Notes: generated by a model not told the origin, from the letters alone. 40,942 bases of DNA from Rhizobacter sp. Root1238 (GCF_001425825.1 NZ_LMDM01000030.1:1-40942), one strand, 5' to 3'; shown: positions 19,571 through 34,948, counted from the first letter of the stretch. Made by a program: numbers and translations.

Positions 19571-19678
19571 GGTGATCCTCTCCTGGAAGGTTGATGAATT
19601 GCCGGTTGACAACTCCGCGGCCTAACGAGGCCTTTCCCAGGAACGTTGACCGGCCTCGACCGGTACAGATGCACCTTT

Positions 19679-20671
19679 CTAGCGGGTCGTTGCGAGCCAG
19701 TCGACGTAGCGCTTCACACCACCGGCCACATCGGTGAACGCAAGGTCGCAACCTGTTGCGCGCAGTCTCGACAGGTCAGCCTGGGTATGGCTTTGGTACT
19801 TGCCGACCAGCGCCTGCGGAAACTCGATGTACTCGATGAAGCCCTTCGCGACCAGCTCGGCCAGCGGCAGCGCCGGCTCGCCCTTCAGCGCGCGCGATGC
19901 GTTGACGGTGGCCTCGGCGACGTCGTTGAACGGCTGCGCGCGGCCGGTGCCCAGGTTGAAGATGCCGCTCTGGCCGGGGTGCTGCAGGAACCACAGGTTC
20001 ACCGCGACCACGTCGTCGACGAACACGAAGTCGCGGTTCTGCTCGCCTGGCGCATAGCCGCCGTATTCGCCGAACAGCTTGACCTTGCCGGTCTCGCGGA
20101 ACTGGTTGAAATGGTGGAAGGCCACCGAGGCCATGCGGCCCTTGTGCTGCTCGCGCGGGCCGTAGACGTTGAAGTAGCGGAAGCCCGCCACCTGGCTGCG
20201 GTTGTGCGGCAGCATGCGGCGTACGACGTTGTCGAACAGCAGCTTCGAGTAGCCATACACGTTGAGCGGCCGCTCGAACGCCGGTTCTTCGCGGAAGCTG
20301 TCGCTGCCGCCATAGGTGGCCGCCGACGATGCATACAGCAGCCGCGTGCCCTGCGCCTGGCAGGCGTCGAGCAGGTCCTTCGAGCACCGGTAGTTGGTGT
20401 CGAGCATGAAGCGCCCGTCGTGCTCCATCGTGTCGGAGCACGCGCCCTGGTGCAGCACCGCGTCGACCTTGCCGAAGTCGCCGTTCGCGAAACGCTTGTA
20501 GAACTCGCTCTTGTCGAAGTAGTCGCTGAGCTTCGCGCCCAGCAGGTTGCGGTACTTCGGGCCGTCGGTCAGGTCGTCGACGGCGATCACGTCGTCGATG
20601 CCCTGCGCGTTGAGCCCGTGGACGATGTTGCTGCCGATCATGCCGGCCGCGCCCGTGACAACCACTTTCAT
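19679..20671 (-). CDS. hldD: ADP-L-glycero-D-manno-heptose-6-epimerase
   Basis: Last step of ADP-heptose synthesis for the LPS inner core. The 330-residue short-chain epimerase has the NADP-binding GAAGMIGSN at 7-15, the conserved SSAATYGG segment, the catalytic YGYSK (Tyr and Lys), and [23 protein letters not shown] 20671 overlaps the hldA stop by four bases (ATGA), so a longer frame start at 20776 is rejected. It is the last gene of the LPS part of the operon. Confidence 0.95.
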   Translation of the reverse strand: MKVVVTGAAGMIGSNIVHGLNAQGIDDVIAVDDLTDGPKYRNLLGAKLSDYFDKSEFYKRFANGDFGKVDAVLHQGACSDTMEHDGRFMLDTNYRCSKDLLDACQAQGTRLLYASSAATYGGSDSFREEPAFERPLNVYGYSKLLFDNVVRRMLPHNRSQVAGFRYFNVYGPREQHKGRMASVAFHHFNQFRETGKVKLFGEYGGYAPGEQNRDFVFVDDVVAVNLWFLQHPGQSGIFNLGTGRAQPFNDVAEATVNASRALKGEPALPLAELVAKGFIEYIEFPQALVGKYQSHTQADLSRLRATGCDLAFTDVAGGVKRYVDWLATTR

Positions 20672-21615
20672 TCGAACAACTCCTCGTAGCTGACGCTGGC
20701 CGTGCCGAACTTGCCGACGACGATGCCGCCAGCGCGGTTGGCGATCGGCATGGCCTCGCGCAGGTTGACGCCGCACGCGAGCATCGCGGCCAGCGTCGCG
20801 ATCACGGTGTCGCCGGCACCGGTGACGTCGAACACCTCGCGCGCCTGCGCCGGCACGCGGGTGTGGCCGTCGGCACCGTCGACCTCGTCGAACAGCGACA
20901 TGCCTTCTTCGGAACGGGTCAGCATCAGCGCCGACAGCCCGTGCGCACGGCGCAGGGCCTGCGCGCGCTCGTGCAACTGCGCTTCGCTGCCCCAGGCGCC
21001 GATCACCTGCGCCAGCTCGGCGCGGTTCGGTGTGATCACCGTCGCGCCGGCGTAGCGGCTGTAGTCGCTGCCCTTCGGGTCGACCAGCACCGGCTTGCCG
21101 GCGGCCCGCGCCAGCTCGATCATGCGCGGGATGTGCGTCAGCCCGCCCTTGCCGTAGTCGGAGAACAGCACCGCGTCGTGGCGGGCCAGCTCGCGTTCGT
21201 AGTCGCCGAGCATCGCGGTCAGCACCTCGTGGTCGGGCTGGTTCTCGAAATCGACGCGGATCAGCTGCTGCGAGCGGCCGATCACGCGCAGCTTGACGAT
21301 GGTGTAGAGCTGCGGGTCGTGGCCGAGCACCGTGTTGACGCCCTGCTGCTCGAGCAGCCGCTGCAGCTTCTGCGCCGGCTCGTCGTTGCCGACCACCGTC
21401 AGCAGCGTCGCCTGCGCGCCCAGCGTCTTGACGTTCAGCGCGACGTTGGCCGCACCGCCCAGGCGTTCTTCCTCGCGCGTCACGCGCACGACCGGCACCG
21501 GCGCTTCCGGCGAGATGCGGTCGACCGCGCCGAACCAGTAGCGGTCGAGCATCGCATCGCCGACGATCAGCACGCGGGCGCGCGACAGGCGATCGTGATC
21601 GATCGAAGCCGTCAT
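20668..21615 (-). CDS. hldA: D-glycero-beta-D-manno-heptose-7-phosphate kinase
   Basis: PfkB/ribokinase-type kinase that phosphorylates heptose 7-phosphate at C1. The 315 residues cover only the kinase domain. The nucleotidyltransferase half present in E. coli HldE is absent, so a separate hldC/rfaE2 gene must exist elsewhere. Motifs include [16 protein letters not shown] in the N-terminal PfkB signature and [14 protein letters not shown] with the catalytic Asp and anion hole. Its ATG overlaps the lapB stop by one base (TGATG). Also called rfaE1. Confidence 0.93.
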   Translation of the reverse strand: MTASIDHDRLSRARVLIVGDAMLDRYWFGAVDRISPEAPVPVVRVTREEERLGGAANVALNVKTLGAQATLLTVVGNDEPAQKLQRLLEQQGVNTVLGHDPQLYTIVKLRVIGRSQQLIRVDFENQPDHEVLTAMLGDYERELARHDAVLFSDYGKGGLTHIPRMIELARAAGKPVLVDPKGSDYSRYAGATVITPNRAELAQVIGAWGSEAQLHERAQALRRAHGLSALMLTRSEEGMSLFDEVDGADGHTRVPAQAREVFDVTGAGDTVIATLAAMLACGVNLREAMPIANRAGGIVVGKFGTASVSYEELFE

Positions 21616-22766
21616 CACAAGTCCTCCAGGCGTTGCGGCGGGTAGGTGTCCCAGCTCAGGCAGCCCGGGCATTGCCAGAAATAGTGCTGTGCCTCGAAGC
21701 CGCAGGCGGCGCAGCGGTAACGCTGCAGCGGCTTCGCGGCGCGGCCGATGGCCTCGCGCAGGCCTTGCGTCTCGTCGCTGCTGAGCGTGTCGCCGGCGCT
21801 CAGCCGCAGCAGCTCCTGCGCGGCCGACAGGCTCGGCTGCGTCTGCAGGTGCGCCAGCAGGCGGCTGCGCTGTACCGCGGCACCGGGGTCGAGCAGCGTG
21901 ATCGCGGCCAGCAGGTCCATCGTCGGCGCGCGGCCGTACAACGCGCGCAGCCGCTCCAGCGCGCCGGCGGCGTCGCCGGCGGCGAGCGCACTGTTCGCGT
22001 AGTCTCGGGCGATCAGGTTGAAGGCCACCGGGTGCGTCGTCATCAGTTCGCCCCAGGCCTGCATGACCTCGGCATGAGCGCCGCGCGCCAACGCGCGCTG
22101 GCCGGCCAGCACCATCGGGCGCGCCGCCTGTGGGGCCGCACTGCGGGCCCGGCGCAACGCGTCGTCGCCGTCGGCCTGCTGCTGGCGCGCATCGGCATCG
22201 ATGGCCAGCTCGCACCAGTAGTGCGCGATGCGCGACGCGAACGAGCCGGTGCCGCTGCGTTCGAGCTTCTGGGCCACCTCGACCGCCGAGCGCCAGTTGC
22301 GCGAGCGCTCGTGCAGCGTCAGCAGCGCGAGGCGGGCCTCGGTGTCGAAGGCGGTGCCTTCGAGCGCCTTGTAGGCCTCTTCGGCGCGGTCGAACAGCCC
22401 GGCCTTCATGAAATCCTGTGCCAGCGCATGCTGGGCGCGCTCGCGGTCGGCGCGCGGCAGGTCGGCGCGGTTCAGCAGGTGCTGGTGCACGCGCACCGCG
22501 CGCTCGTATTCGCCGCGGCGGCGGAACAGGTTGCCGAGCGCGAAGTGCAGGTCGGAGGTGTCCGGGTCCTGCTGCACGGCCTCGATGAAGGCGTCGATCG
22601 CCTTGTCCTGCTGCTCGTTCAGCAACAGGCTCAGGCCCTTGAAGTAGGCCTTCGGCGAATCGCGCTGCTCGCGCTTCCATTGGCGCAGGTCGAGGCGCGA
22701 GCCGAGCCAGCCGAGGGCGAACGCGACCGGCAGGCCGAGCAGGAACCACTGGTAGTCAAAGTCCAT
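21615..22766 (-). CDS. lapB: LPS assembly protein LapB (TPR protein with rubredoxin-like domain)
   Basis: Inner-membrane protein that tunes LPS synthesis by presenting LpxC to FtsH in E. coli. The 383 residues have an N-terminal membrane helix ([19 protein letters not shown]) and a run of TPR units, for example [22 protein letters not shown]-terminal rubredoxin-like zinc site has CAAC and CPGC pairs within the last 35 residues. It overlaps lapA by 11 bases and is followed directly by the heptose genes, joining regulation and synthesis of LPS in one transcript. Confidence 0.93.
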   Translation of the reverse strand: MDFDYQWFLLGLPVAFALGWLGSRLDLRQWKREQRDSPKAYFKGLSLLLNEQQDKAIDAFIEAVQQDPDTSDLHFALGNLFRRRGEYERAVRVHQHLLNRADLPRADRERAQHALAQDFMKAGLFDRAEEAYKALEGTAFDTEARLALLTLHERSRNWRSAVEVAQKLERSGTGSFASRIAHYWCELAIDADARQQQADGDDALRRARSAAPQAARPMVLAGQRALARGAHAEVMQAWGELMTTHPVAFNLIARDYANSALAAGDAAGALERLRALYGRAPTMDLLAAITLLDPGAAVQRSRLLAHLQTQPSLSAAQELLRLSAGDTLSSDETQGLREAIGRAAKPLQRYRCAACGFEAQHYFWQCPGCLSWDTYPPQRLEDL

Positions 22767-23085
22767 CGCGCGGGGGGTGGGAATCGGTTCGGGTGGGGAG
22801 CTCGGACGACGGCGACAACGCGCTGTCGAGCAGTTCGGGGTGGTCGCCGCGACGGCGCAGGCGGCGCTGCGCGAGGCGGCGGTTGCGCCACCAGCTCGGC
22901 ACCATCGCGAGCACGCCGAAGGCGCAGCCGAACGCGAAAGCGCCCAGCACGACGAACACCATCGGGGCATGCCATTCCTGGCCGAAGAACCAGTGCACGT
23001 TGGCATCGTGCTGGTTGTTCAGCGCGAAGGCGAACAGGCTGAAGAAGATGAAGGCTCGGAAGAGCCAGACGGCGATGCGCATCAT
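22756..23085 (-). CDS. lapA: LapA-family (DUF1049) inner-membrane protein
   Basis: A 109-residue protein with two membrane helices (about 4-22 and 41-63) and a basic stretch after them (WWRNRRLAQRRLRRRGD), typical of LapA/DUF1049. In E. coli LapA acts with LapB in LPS quality control. The C-terminal tail is long, Pro/Ser-rich and poorly conserved. Either of two adjacent ATGs (23085 or 23082) could start it. Confidence 0.88.
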   Translation of the reverse strand: MMRIAVWLFRAFIFFSLFAFALNNQHDANVHWFFGQEWHAPMVFVVLGAFAFGCAFGVLAMVPSWWRNRRLAQRRLRRRGDHPELLDSALSPSSELPTRTDSHPPRDGL

Positions 23086-23131
23086 GTAGCCGACGATTCT
23101 AGGTCGGCTGCGCGCAGAGAGAGCAGGACGC

Positions 23132-23464
23132 TCAGGTACCCGTCAGCGGCGTGATCGCCATCGGCTGGTCGTCTTCGAGCGGAACCTGCTCGTCGACGGC
23201 TTCGCGCAAGGCCTTGCCGGGTTTGAAATGCGGAACGAGCTTCTCGGGGATCACCACCTGCTCGCCGGAGCGGGGATTGCGCCCCACCCGCGGCGGGCGG
23301 CGGTTGATCGAGAAGCTGCCGAACCCGCGGATCTCGATGCGGTGCCCGCGCGCGAGCGCATCGGACATCGCATCCAGGATGGTCTTGACGGCGAACTCGG
23401 TGTCGCGATGCGTCAGCTGGCTGAACTGCTCTGCCAGCCTGGTCACGAGATCGGAACGCGTCAT
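23132..23464 (-). CDS. ihfB: Integration host factor beta subunit
   Basis: DNA-bending HU/IHF-family subunit of 110 residues. [14 protein letters not shown] starts the helical body, and [29 protein letters not shown] contains the beta-arm with the conserved Pro for minor-groove intercalation. The C-terminal tail after [13 protein letters not shown] is slightly longer than in E. coli. It sits 42 bases after rpsA, an arrangement conserved across proteobacteria. Confidence 0.95.
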   Translation of the reverse strand: MTRSDLVTRLAEQFSQLTHRDTEFAVKTILDAMSDALARGHRIEIRGFGSFSINRRPPRVGRNPRSGEQVVIPEKLVPHFKPGKALREAVDEQVPLEDDQPMAITPLTGT

Positions 23465-23506
23465 GGGTCCTGTTGATCCTCAGGGTCGGTCAGTGGAACG
23501 ACGGAA

Positions 23507-25225
<1,719 letters not shown>

Positions 25226-25364
25226 GTGGATTTCCGGGTGCAACTTGCGTTGCGGTTGGGTTGAAGATCCGCTGCCTCGGCGCAGGTCTCTCGTTGAGGC
25301 GAGAGCGGTGCAGGAGGGAAGGCAGCGGGCCGATCGATCCAGTTGGGGTCGGCTTGCGCCGGCT

Positions 25365-27398
25365 TCAACCGAAGGTTTGCGAACTTGCCCACCAATCCAG
25401 CACCGCCTTGACGCATTCGTCGATGGTCAGCGCCGAGTTGTCGAGCACCTTCGCGCCCTCGGCCGGCTTCAAAGGCGAGACCGCCCGGTTCTGATCCCGG
25501 GCGTCGCGCGCTTCAAGGTCGGCTCGAAGGTCATCGATACTAGTCGAAATTCCCTTAGAAATCAATTGCTTATGGCGCCGTTCCGCCCGCACCGCGGCGC
25601 TCGCGACGACAAAGACCTTCAGGTCGGCGCCGGGGAAGATCACGGTGCCCATGTCGCGCCCGTCGGCCACCAGGCCGGGCAGGCGGCGGTGCGACAGCTG
25701 CAGTTCGTACAGCGCCTGGCGGACCGCCGGCCAGGCCGACACCTTCGACGCCATCGCGCCGATGTGCTCCTGGCGGAGGTCGTCGCTCACATCGCGGCCG
25801 GCCAGCCAGATGCGCTGGTCGTGGAAGGCCAGCTGCAGCCCGGCGGCGACCTTCGCGAGGCCGGGCTCGTCGGTGTCGGCGATGCCGGCCTCGCGGGCCG
25901 ACAGCGCGGTCGCCCGGTACAGCGCGCCGGAGTCGAGGAAGTGGTAGCCGAGCGCCTGCGCGACCGCGCTCGCCAGCGTGCCCTTGCCGGAGGCGGTCGG
26001 CCCGTCGATCGTGATGACCGGCACGCCGGCCGGGCCGGGCTGCGCGACGCCGAACAGCGTCTCGAAGTAGTCCGGGAAGGTCTTCGCGACGCAGCGCGGG
26101 TCGAGGATGCGCACCGGCACGCCGCGGGCTGCCGGTGCGGCATCCGCCGACGTCGTGAGCGGGTTGAACGCCGCCAGCGAGAAGCACATCGCCACCCGGT
26201 GGTCGTCGTAGGTGTGGATGGCCGCGGCGCGCCAGGTGGCCGGCGGGCTCACCTCGATGAAGTCGGGCCCTTCGACGACCGTGGCGCCCAGCTTGCGCAG
26301 CTCGGTCGCCATCGCGGCGATGCGGTCGGTTTCTTTCACGCGCCAGCTGGCGATGTTGTCGAGCCGGGTGGTGCCGGTCGCGTACAGCGCCATCACCGCC
26401 AGCGTCATCGCCGCGTCGGGAATGTGGTTGCAGTCCAGCGTGATCGCCTTCAGCGGCCACGCGCCGCGGCGCACCTCGAGCCAGCCCGGACCGCTGCGCA
26501 CGTCGGCGCCCATCGCGCGGGCGGCGTCGATGAAGCGGAGGTCGCCCTGGATCGAGTCGTCGCCGACGCCTTCGATGCGCAGCGCGCGCCCGTCGAAGGC
26601 CGCGATCGCGCCCAGCGCGACGAAGTACGACGCCGACGACGCATCGCCCTCGACGTGGATGCTGCCCGGCGACCGGTAGGCGCTGGCCTGCGGGATGACG
26701 AAGCGCTGCCAGCCGTCGCGCTGCACCTGGATGCCGAAGCGGGCCAGCAGGTTCAGCGTGATGTCGACGTAGGGCTTGGAGATCAGCTCGCCGTCGACCT
26801 CGACCGTCACCGCATGCTCGGCCGACACCAGCGGCAAGGCCAGCAGCAGCGCGGTCAGGAACTGGCTGGAGACGTCGCCGCGCACGCGGATCGGTTGCGC
26901 CGTGTTCAGCCGCGTGTCGGCGGCCGCGAGCCGCAGCGGCGGGAAGCCCTCTTGCCCGAGCGAGGTGATGTTGCAGCCCAGCTGGCGCAGCGCGTCGACC
27001 AGGTCGCCGATCGGGCGCTCGTGCATGCGCGGCACGCCACGCAGCTCGAAGCGGCCGTTCTGCGTCGCGGCCAGCACCGCCAGTGCGGCGGTGAGCGGGC
27101 GCATCGCGGTGCCGGCGTTGCCGAGGAACAGGCTCGCCTCGCGCGTCGCGAGCCGGCCTCCGAGCCCGGTGATGCGCCAGGCGCTGCCGTCCGCGTCGAC
27201 GCCGCAGCCCAGGTCGCGCAGCGCGGCCAGCATCACCCGGGTGTCGTCGGAATCCAGCAGGTCGTGCACGACCGTCGTGCCGGCGCTGAGCCCGGCCAGC
27301 AGCAGCACGCGGTTGGAGATGCTCTTCGAGCCGGGCAGGCGGACGCTGCCCTCGGCGGACGCAAGGGGCGGGAGGTCGAGGAACGGAGTCGTGAACAT
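25365..27398 (-). CDS. aroA-cmk: Fused EPSP synthase and cytidylate kinase
   Basis: One 677-residue frame carries two enzymes. Residues 1-452 are 3-phosphoshikimate 1-carboxyvinyltransferase: [10 protein letters not shown] at 21-30, [16 protein letters not shown] at 92-107 (glyphosate-sensitive class I type) and [16 protein letters not shown] near 395. Residues about 458-677 are cytidylate kinase: the P-loop GPTASGKGT at 466-474, [20 protein letters not shown], and [10 protein letters not shown] near the C-terminus. The link ([11 protein letters not shown]) is short and there is no stop or frameshift. In many relatives the two genes are adjacent, so the fusion arose from neighbours. It joins the shikimate pathway to CMP/dCMP phosphorylation; no metabolic link is known. 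Confidence 0.95.
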   Translation of the reverse strand: MFTTPFLDLPPLASAEGSVRLPGSKSISNRVLLLAGLSAGTTVVHDLLDSDDTRVMLAALRDLGCGVDADGSAWRITGLGGRLATREASLFLGNAGTAMRPLTAALAVLAATQNGRFELRGVPRMHERPIGDLVDALRQLGCNITSLGQEGFPPLRLAAADTRLNTAQPIRVRGDVSSQFLTALLLALPLVSAEHAVTVEVDGELISKPYVDITLNLLARFGIQVQRDGWQRFVIPQASAYRSPGSIHVEGDASSASYFVALGAIAAFDGRALRIEGVGDDSIQGDLRFIDAARAMGADVRSGPGWLEVRRGAWPLKAITLDCNHIPDAAMTLAVMALYATGTTRLDNIASWRVKETDRIAAMATELRKLGATVVEGPDFIEVSPPATWRAAAIHTYDDHRVAMCFSLAAFNPLTTSADAAPAARGVPVRILDPRCVAKTFPDYFETLFGVAQPGPAGVPVITIDGPTASGKGTLASAVAQALGYHFLDSGALYRATALSAREAGIADTDEPGLAKVAAGLQLAFHDQRIWLAGRDVSDDLRQEHIGAMASKVSAWPAVRQALYELQLSHRRLPGLVADGRDMGTVIFPGADLKVFVVASAAVRAERRHKQLISKGISTSIDDLRADLEARDARDQNRAVSPLKPAEGAKVLDNSALTIDECVKAVLDWWASSQTFG

Positions 27399-27458
27399 CG
27401 GCGGTGGGCGACCAGGAGCGGCGCCGTGCGCCGCGGGTGTCAGGAATTCAACACGAAC

Positions 27459-28343
27459 TCAGCGCGACGAGCTGGGCTTGCCCGCACCCATCTGCCAGCC
27501 GGAGCGCGCTTCGGACGCATTGCGGATCAGCCCTTCGAGCGCTTCCGCATTGCCGGTCTTGATGACGTGCTCGAGCGCATCCAGCGTGTGCCGGAAGCGC
27601 ATCGACTGCTTCAGGATCTCTTCGCGGTTGGACATCAGGATGTCGCGCCAGACCTCGGGGTCGCTCGCGGCGATGCGCGTGAAATCGCGGAAACCCGGGC
27701 CGGCCAGCGACAGGAAGTCCTTGCCCGCCGGCTGCTTCGCGACCGAGCTGAAGAAGGCGAAGGCCAGCATGTGCGGCAGGTGGCTGACGGCGGCGAACGC
27801 GGCGTCGTGGTTCTCGGCCGTCATGCGCAGCACCTGCGCACCGATCGCCGACCAGACGTCGGTGGCCTTCTGCACCAGCTCGGGCGAGGTCTGGGGCAGC
27901 GGCGTGATGATGACCTGCCGCCCGGTGTACAGCGACGCGTCGGCATGCGCGACGCCGGCCACTTCCTTGCCGGCGATCGGGTGTGCCGGCACGAAGGCGC
28001 TGGCACGCTCCTTCAGCACGCGGCGCGCGGCGTCGACCACATCGCGCTTGGTCGAGCCGACGTCCATGAACAGCACGTGCGGCTCCACCAGGTGGCGGAT
28101 CGCCTTGAAGGTGGCTTCGGTGGCCGACACCGGCACCGCCATCAGCACGATGTCGGAGCCCGACACCGCGAGCAGCGCCGATTCGGCGGCCACGTCGATC
28201 ACGCCCATCTTGCGGGCGCGTTCGGTGGTGGACGGCGACTTGCTGTAGCCGACCACGCGCTTGACCAGCCCGGCCCGCTTCAGGGCGAGTGCGAACGAGC
28301 CGCCCATCAGGCCGACACCGATCACGCCGAGTTGGTTGAACAT
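27459..28343 (-). CDS. tyrA: Prephenate dehydrogenase
   Basis: Converts prephenate to 4-hydroxyphenylpyruvate with NAD(P), for tyrosine. The 294 residues have the Rossmann motif GVIGVGLMGGS at 7-17, the conserved VGSTKRDVV and HPIAGKE segments (catalytic His), and SHLPHMLAF. There is no chorismate mutase domain; that is in PheA. It starts 2 bases after the pheA stop, indicating tight coupling. Confidence 0.95.
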   Translation of the reverse strand: MFNQLGVIGVGLMGGSFALALKRAGLVKRVVGYSKSPSTTERARKMGVIDVAAESALLAVSGSDIVLMAVPVSATEATFKAIRHLVEPHVLFMDVGSTKRDVVDAARRVLKERASAFVPAHPIAGKEVAGVAHADASLYTGRQVIITPLPQTSPELVQKATDVWSAIGAQVLRMTAENHDAAFAAVSHLPHMLAFAFFSSVAKQPAGKDFLSLAGPGFRDFTRIAASDPEVWRDILMSNREEILKQSMRFRHTLDALEHVIKTGNAEALEGLIRNASEARSGWQMGAGKPSSSR

Positions 28344-28345
28344 GG

Positions 28346-29452
28346 TCAATGGACGTCGATGGGGTAGGTGCCGAGCACCTTGAAGAAAGCGCACACCTCG
28401 CGCAGCTCGCTCAATGCGGCCGCGACGTGGGGCTCGTCGGGGTGGCCCTGCAGGTCGACGTAGAAGTAGTACTCCCACTGGCCGGACCGCGCGGGGCGGG
28501 ATTCGAAACGCGTCATCGAGACCCCGTGGCGCTTCAGCGGCACCAGCATGTCGTGCACCGCGCCGGGCTTGTTGGCCACCGAGACGATCAGGCTGGTGCA
28601 GTCGTGGCCGGACGCCTTGGGCTGCGGATGCTGGTGCGGGTGCGCGAGCACCGTGAAGCGGGTGCGGTTGTGCGCGTCGTCCTGGATCGCCGGCGCGACG
28701 ATGTGCAGGCCGAACTCGCTGGCCGCGCGTTCGCTCGCGATGGCGGCGACCGTCGGGTCCTGCTGCGCCATGCGCGCGCCTTCGGCATTGCTCGCGACCG
28801 GGCGGCGCTCGACGTTCGGCAGGTGGTTGCTGAGCCAGCCGTGGCACTGCGCCAGTGCCTGCGGGTGCGCGCAGACGGCGGTCAGGTGCTCGAGCGAGTT
28901 CTCGCGGCGCAGCAGGTTGTGCCGCACGAACAGGCTGGTCTCGCCGATGATGAACAGCGGCGTCGTCAGGAACAGGTCGAGCGAGCGCGTGACCACGCCT
29001 TCGGTCGAATTCTCGACCGGCACCACGCCGAAATCGGCCGAGCCGGCGCTGACCGCGTGGAACACCTCGTCGAAGTTGGCGCACGGCACCTTGACGATCG
29101 ACGAGCCGAAGAAGCCGAGCACCGCGAGTTCGCTGAAGGTGCCCGACGGGCCGAGGTAGGCGACGCGGGTCGGCGTCTCGAGGGCGCGGCAGGCCGACAT
29201 GATCTCGCGCCAGATCGGCGCGACGCTGTCGCTGGCCAGCGGCCCGGTGTTGGTCTGCTTCAGGCCGTCGATGACCTGCGCCTCGCGCTCGGGGCGGAAC
29301 GCGACCGAGCCTTCCTTCTTCTTCAGCTCGCCGACATGCAGCGCAAGCTGCGCGCGCTGGTTCAGCAGGCCCAGCAGCTCTCGGTCGACGCGGTCGATCT
29401 GGGTGCGAAGGGCCAGCAGGTCAGGGTGGGGGGCGGGTGTCGGGTCAGCCAT
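28346..29452 (-). CDS. pheA: Bifunctional chorismate mutase / prephenate dehydratase
   Basis: The 368-residue P-protein has three parts. An AroQ chorismate mutase domain (about 8-95: [25 protein letters not shown]) comes first. A prephenate dehydratase domain (about 97-280) contains [18 protein letters not shown] and HNRTRF with the catalytic Thr. A C-terminal ACT domain (about 287-365: [40 protein letters not shown]) binds phenylalanine for feedback inhibition. Its ATG overlaps the serC 3' end by 8 bases. Confidence 0.96.
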   Translation of the reverse strand: MADPTPAPHPDLLALRTQIDRVDRELLGLLNQRAQLALHVGELKKKEGSVAFRPEREAQVIDGLKQTNTGPLASDSVAPIWREIMSACRALETPTRVAYLGPSGTFSELAVLGFFGSSIVKVPCANFDEVFHAVSAGSADFGVVPVENSTEGVVTRSLDLFLTTPLFIIGETSLFVRHNLLRRENSLEHLTAVCAHPQALAQCHGWLSNHLPNVERRPVASNAEGARMAQQDPTVAAIASERAASEFGLHIVAPAIQDDAHNRTRFTVLAHPHQHPQPKASGHDCTSLIVSVANKPGAVHDMLVPLKRHGVSMTRFESRPARSGQWEYYFYVDLQGHPDEPHVAAALSELREVCAFFKVLGTYPIDVH

Positions 29453-30560
29453 GGCGCGCGGCGAATTCTCGCATGTACGCCACCAGTGCCTGCACGCCGG
29501 CCAGCGGCATCGCGTTGTACAGGCTGGCGCGCATGCCGCCGACGCTCTTGTGGCCCTTCAGCTGCAGCAGCCCGCGCTCTTTCGCGCCGGCCAGGAAGGC
29601 GTCGTTCAGCGATTCGTCGCGCAGGAAGAAGGGCACGTTCATCCGCGAGCGGCTGCCGCGGTCGACCCGCGACAGGTAGAACCCGGAATCGTCGAGGTAG
29701 CCGTACAGCAGCCCGGCCTTCGCGATCGAGCGCTGCTCCATCGCGGCGACGCCGGCGGCCGCGCCTTCGCGCTGCGCCTTCAGCCACTGGAACACCAACC
29801 CGGCGATGTAGATCGAGTAGGTGGGCGGCGTGTTGTACATCGAGCCGTTGTCGGCCACGGTCTTGTAGTCGAACGCGCTCGGGCAGATCGGCAGCGCGTG
29901 GCCGAGCAGGTCGTCGCGCACGAAGACCAGCGTCAAGCCGGCCGGGCCGACGTTCTTCTGCGCGCCGGCGAAGGCCAGGCCGACGCGCGACCAGTCGATC
30001 GCGCGCGACAGGATGTGCGACGAGCAATCGATCACCAGCGGCGCCTTCGAGCCCAGCGCCGCCAGGTCGGGCAGCGTGTGCAGCTCGACGCCGTGGATGG
30101 TCTCGTTGGTGCACGCGTGCACGTAGCTCGCGTCGGGGCTCAGCGACCAGGTCTCGGGCGCGGGGATGCGGGTGTGCTGGTTGTCGGCGTTGCTGGCGGC
30201 AATGCGCGGCTGCGCATAGCGCTGCGCTTCCTTGTACGACTTCTGCGACCACGCGCCGGTGATCACGACGTCGACCACGCCGCCGCGCGACAGGTTCATC
30301 GGCACGATCGCGTTCTCGGCCAGCCCGCCGCCCTGCATGAACAGGATGCGGAAGTTGGACGGCACCGCCAGCAGCTCGCGCAGGTCGGCTTCGGCCTGCT
30401 CGTAGATGCTCGCGAACTCGCGCCCGCGGTGGCTCATCTCCATCACGCTCATGCCCGAGCCGTGCCAGTCGAGCATTTCGGCGGCAGCCTGCTGCAGCAC
30501 CGCTTCGGGCAAGGCGGCCGGGCCGGCGGAGAAGTTGTACGGGCGTTGCATCGCGCTCAT
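29445..30560 (-). CDS. serC: Phosphoserine aminotransferase
   Basis: PLP-dependent enzyme making 3-phosphoserine (serine pathway) and acting in pyridoxal phosphate synthesis. The 371 residues show [15 protein letters not shown] at the start, [14 protein letters not shown], the PLP-lysine region [14 protein letters not shown], and [16 protein letters not shown] near the end. I chose ATG 30560 ([10 protein letters not shown]); ATG 30551 is also possible. The gene follows the DUF2059 gene by 22 bases. Confidence 0.95.
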   Translation of the reverse strand: MSAMQRPYNFSAGPAALPEAVLQQAAAEMLDWHGSGMSVMEMSHRGREFASIYEQAEADLRELLAVPSNFRILFMQGGGLAENAIVPMNLSRGGVVDVVITGAWSQKSYKEAQRYAQPRIAASNADNQHTRIPAPETWSLSPDASYVHACTNETIHGVELHTLPDLAALGSKAPLVIDCSSHILSRAIDWSRVGLAFAGAQKNVGPAGLTLVFVRDDLLGHALPICPSAFDYKTVADNGSMYNTPPTYSIYIAGLVFQWLKAQREGAAAGVAAMEQRSIAKAGLLYGYLDDSGFYLSRVDRGSRSRMNVPFFLRDESLNDAFLAGAKERGLLQLKGHKSVGGMRASLYNAMPLAGVQALVAYMREFAARHG

Positions 30561-30582
30561 CCGGGGTCTCGGGGAAACGAAC

Positions 30583-31253
30583 TTACTTGCCGCTCGCCTT
30601 CGACGCGGCCGATGCGGCCGGCTTGGCGGCGCGCGAGCCCGCTGCCGGTGCCGAGGCCGGCGCGCCGGCGGCCGACACGCCGAGCGCCGACGAGATGCTC
30701 GCATCGAGCGCCTTCAGCTTCGGGTCGACCGACGCGCCGGCGTCGGCGACCAGCTTCTGCACGAACCTGTCGCTGATCTCGGGCATCGCCTGCTGGAACT
30801 TCTTGAAGGCCGGGTTCTCGAGCGTCGCGACCAGTTGCTTCAACTCGTCTTCGGTGAAGCGTTCGTCGAGCATGCCGGCGAGCGTCGTCTGGCTCAGCGC
30901 CAGTGCGCGTTCCTTGACCAGCGGCACCGCTTCGCCCAGGTACTTGCGCACGGCGGCCTGCACCTGGGTCCACATCGCTTCGCGCTTGTCGGCCGGCACG
31001 CGCTGCTGCAGGTACTGCTGTGCGGCGTTCGTCAGCTGCATCGCCGGGCGCTCGGCCACCTCGCGGGCGGTGTTCTCGAGTGCCGGCTGCTGCAGCGTCA
31101 GCACGCGCTGCACCAGGGCCTTCTTCGCGGGACTGGATGGCGCGGCCGGCGCGGAGGCTGCCGTCGGCGATGCCGGCGCGGCCGGGGTCGACTGGGCCCA
31201 CGCGCCCAGCGTGGTGCTGCCCAGCAGCGCGATCGTGATCAGGTGGTGGCGCA

Positions 31254-31254
<1 letters not shown>
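30583..31254 (-). CDS. Exported DUF2059 family protein
   Basis: A 223-residue protein with a signal peptide ([22 protein letters not shown]), a Pro/Ala/Ser spacer and a helical DUF2059 domain (about 48-180: LTQ-type helices, [21 protein letters not shown]). It ends in a Ala/Lys/Ser-rich tail. The function is unknown. In Burkholderiales it lies between gyrA and serC. Its start overlaps the gyrA stop as TGATG, so its translation is coupled to gyrase. Confidence 0.88.
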
Positions 31255-33917
<2,663 letters not shown>

Positions 33918-33978
33918 TCGAGGTCGTCGGCGGAGCCGGTGAAGACGGGCGCTGGCGGGCCCGTGAGCGCAATCCGCG

Positions 33979-33984
33979 ATTCTA
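33979..33984 (-). promoter_or_regulatory. Possible -10 element for gyrA
   Basis: TAGAAT on the minus strand, about 60 bases before the gyrA start, in the divergent gyrA-ompA region. No strong -35 box is visible. I could not place the ompA promoter with confidence; CACAAT near 34084 is only a weak candidate. Confidence 0.35.
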
Positions 33985-34194
33985 GTTCGCGGCCGTTGTA
34001 GTGCTCGCGCAACATCTGATTCGACTCTCGTAGGACGAAGCCGCGACACCGGGCCAAAATCCGGGGCGCTAGAGGCCCTATGGCACAATCAGTCAACGGT
34101 GGTGAGCGCTCGGGACCGAGGGTTTCGCCGTACCTTTCCGATTCCGGTTTGGACGTTTTGCAGGCCATCTGCGACATTCCTCAAGAGGAGAATC

Positions 34195-34869
34195 ATGAAG
34201 AAACTGAATAAAGTGGCATCGCTCTTCGCAACCGCCGCACTCGCCGCTTCCGCGTCTGTTGCGTTCGCCCAATCCAACGGGGCTGACAACTGGGTCAACA
34301 GCACCGGCATCCCCTGGAAGAACGGTTCCAACGAACTGTGCTGGCGCGATGCCAACTGGACGCCGGCAACGGCCAACCAGGCGTGCGACGGCGCACTGAA
34401 ACCGGCACCGGCGCCGGCTCCGGTTGCACAGGCCCCGGCTCCCGCCCCGGCCCCGGTGGCTCCGGCCCCGGTCGCACCGCCCGCACCGGTCGTCGTTCCG
34501 GTCGCTCCGGTCTCCGAGAAGGTCACCTTCGCCGCTGACGCCTTCTATGACTTCGGCAAGTCGACGCTGAAGCCGGAAGCCAAGTCCAAGCTGGACGACC
34601 TGGTCAGCAAGACCTCGGGCGTGAACCTCGAAGTCATCATCGCCGTCGGCCACACCGACGCGATCGGTGGCGACGCCGCCAACCAGAAGCTGTCGGTCGC
34701 TCGTGCCGAGTCGGTCAAGACCTACCTGGTGAGCAAGGGCATCGAGAAGAACCGCGTGTACACCGAAGGCAAGGGCAAGAAGCAGCCTGTCGCCGACAAC
34801 AAGACCGCCGAAGGCCGTGCGAAGAATCGCCGCGTCGAAATCGAAGTGGTTGGTACGCGCAACAAGTGA
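34195..34869 (+). CDS. ompA: OmpA-family outer membrane protein
   Basis: The 224-residue protein has a signal peptide (residues 1-25, ending ASVAFA-QS) and a short N-terminal domain with two Cys (NELCWRDANW, NQACDGA). A Pro/Ala/Val linker (about 67-105) leads to a C-terminal OmpA peptidoglycan-binding domain: FDFGKSTL-like FYDFGKSTLKPEAKSKLDDL, VGHTDAIGGDAANQKLSVARA and the terminal NRRVEIEVV. It lacks the 8-strand barrel of E. coli OmpA, as usual for this locus in Burkholderiales. A strong AAGAGGAG lies at 34183-34190, and codon use looks optimised, suggesting high expression. Confidence 0.93.
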   Translation: MKKLNKVASLFATAALAASASVAFAQSNGADNWVNSTGIPWKNGSNELCWRDANWTPATANQACDGALKPAPAPAPVAQAPAPAPAPVAPAPVAPPAPVVVPVAPVSEKVTFAADAFYDFGKSTLKPEAKSKLDDLVSKTSGVNLEVIIAVGHTDAIGGDAANQKLSVARAESVKTYLVSKGIEKNRVYTEGKGKKQPVADNKTAEGRAKNRRVEIEVVGTRNK

Positions 34870-34891
34870 TCGGCCTCGGCTGACACTCCGG

Positions 34892-34917
34892 AAACCCCGC
34901 CTCGGCGGGGTTTTTTG
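34892..34917 (+). terminator. Rho-independent terminator after ompA
   Basis: AAACCCCGC-CTCG-GCGGGGTTT followed by a T-run, 23 bases after the ompA stop. The stem is perfect and the T-run long, so this is a strong terminator. Confidence 0.92.
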
Positions 34918-34920
34918 TTT

Positions 34921-34948
34921 TTGCGCGGGCCTTGCTGCGGGGTATCCT
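34921..34948 (+). promoter_or_regulatory. Possible promoter of ubiG-gph
   Basis: TTGCGC (34921-34926), 16 bases, then TATCCT (34943-34948), just after the ompA terminator and about 45 bases before the ubiG ATG. Reasonable but unproven. Confidence 0.45.
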
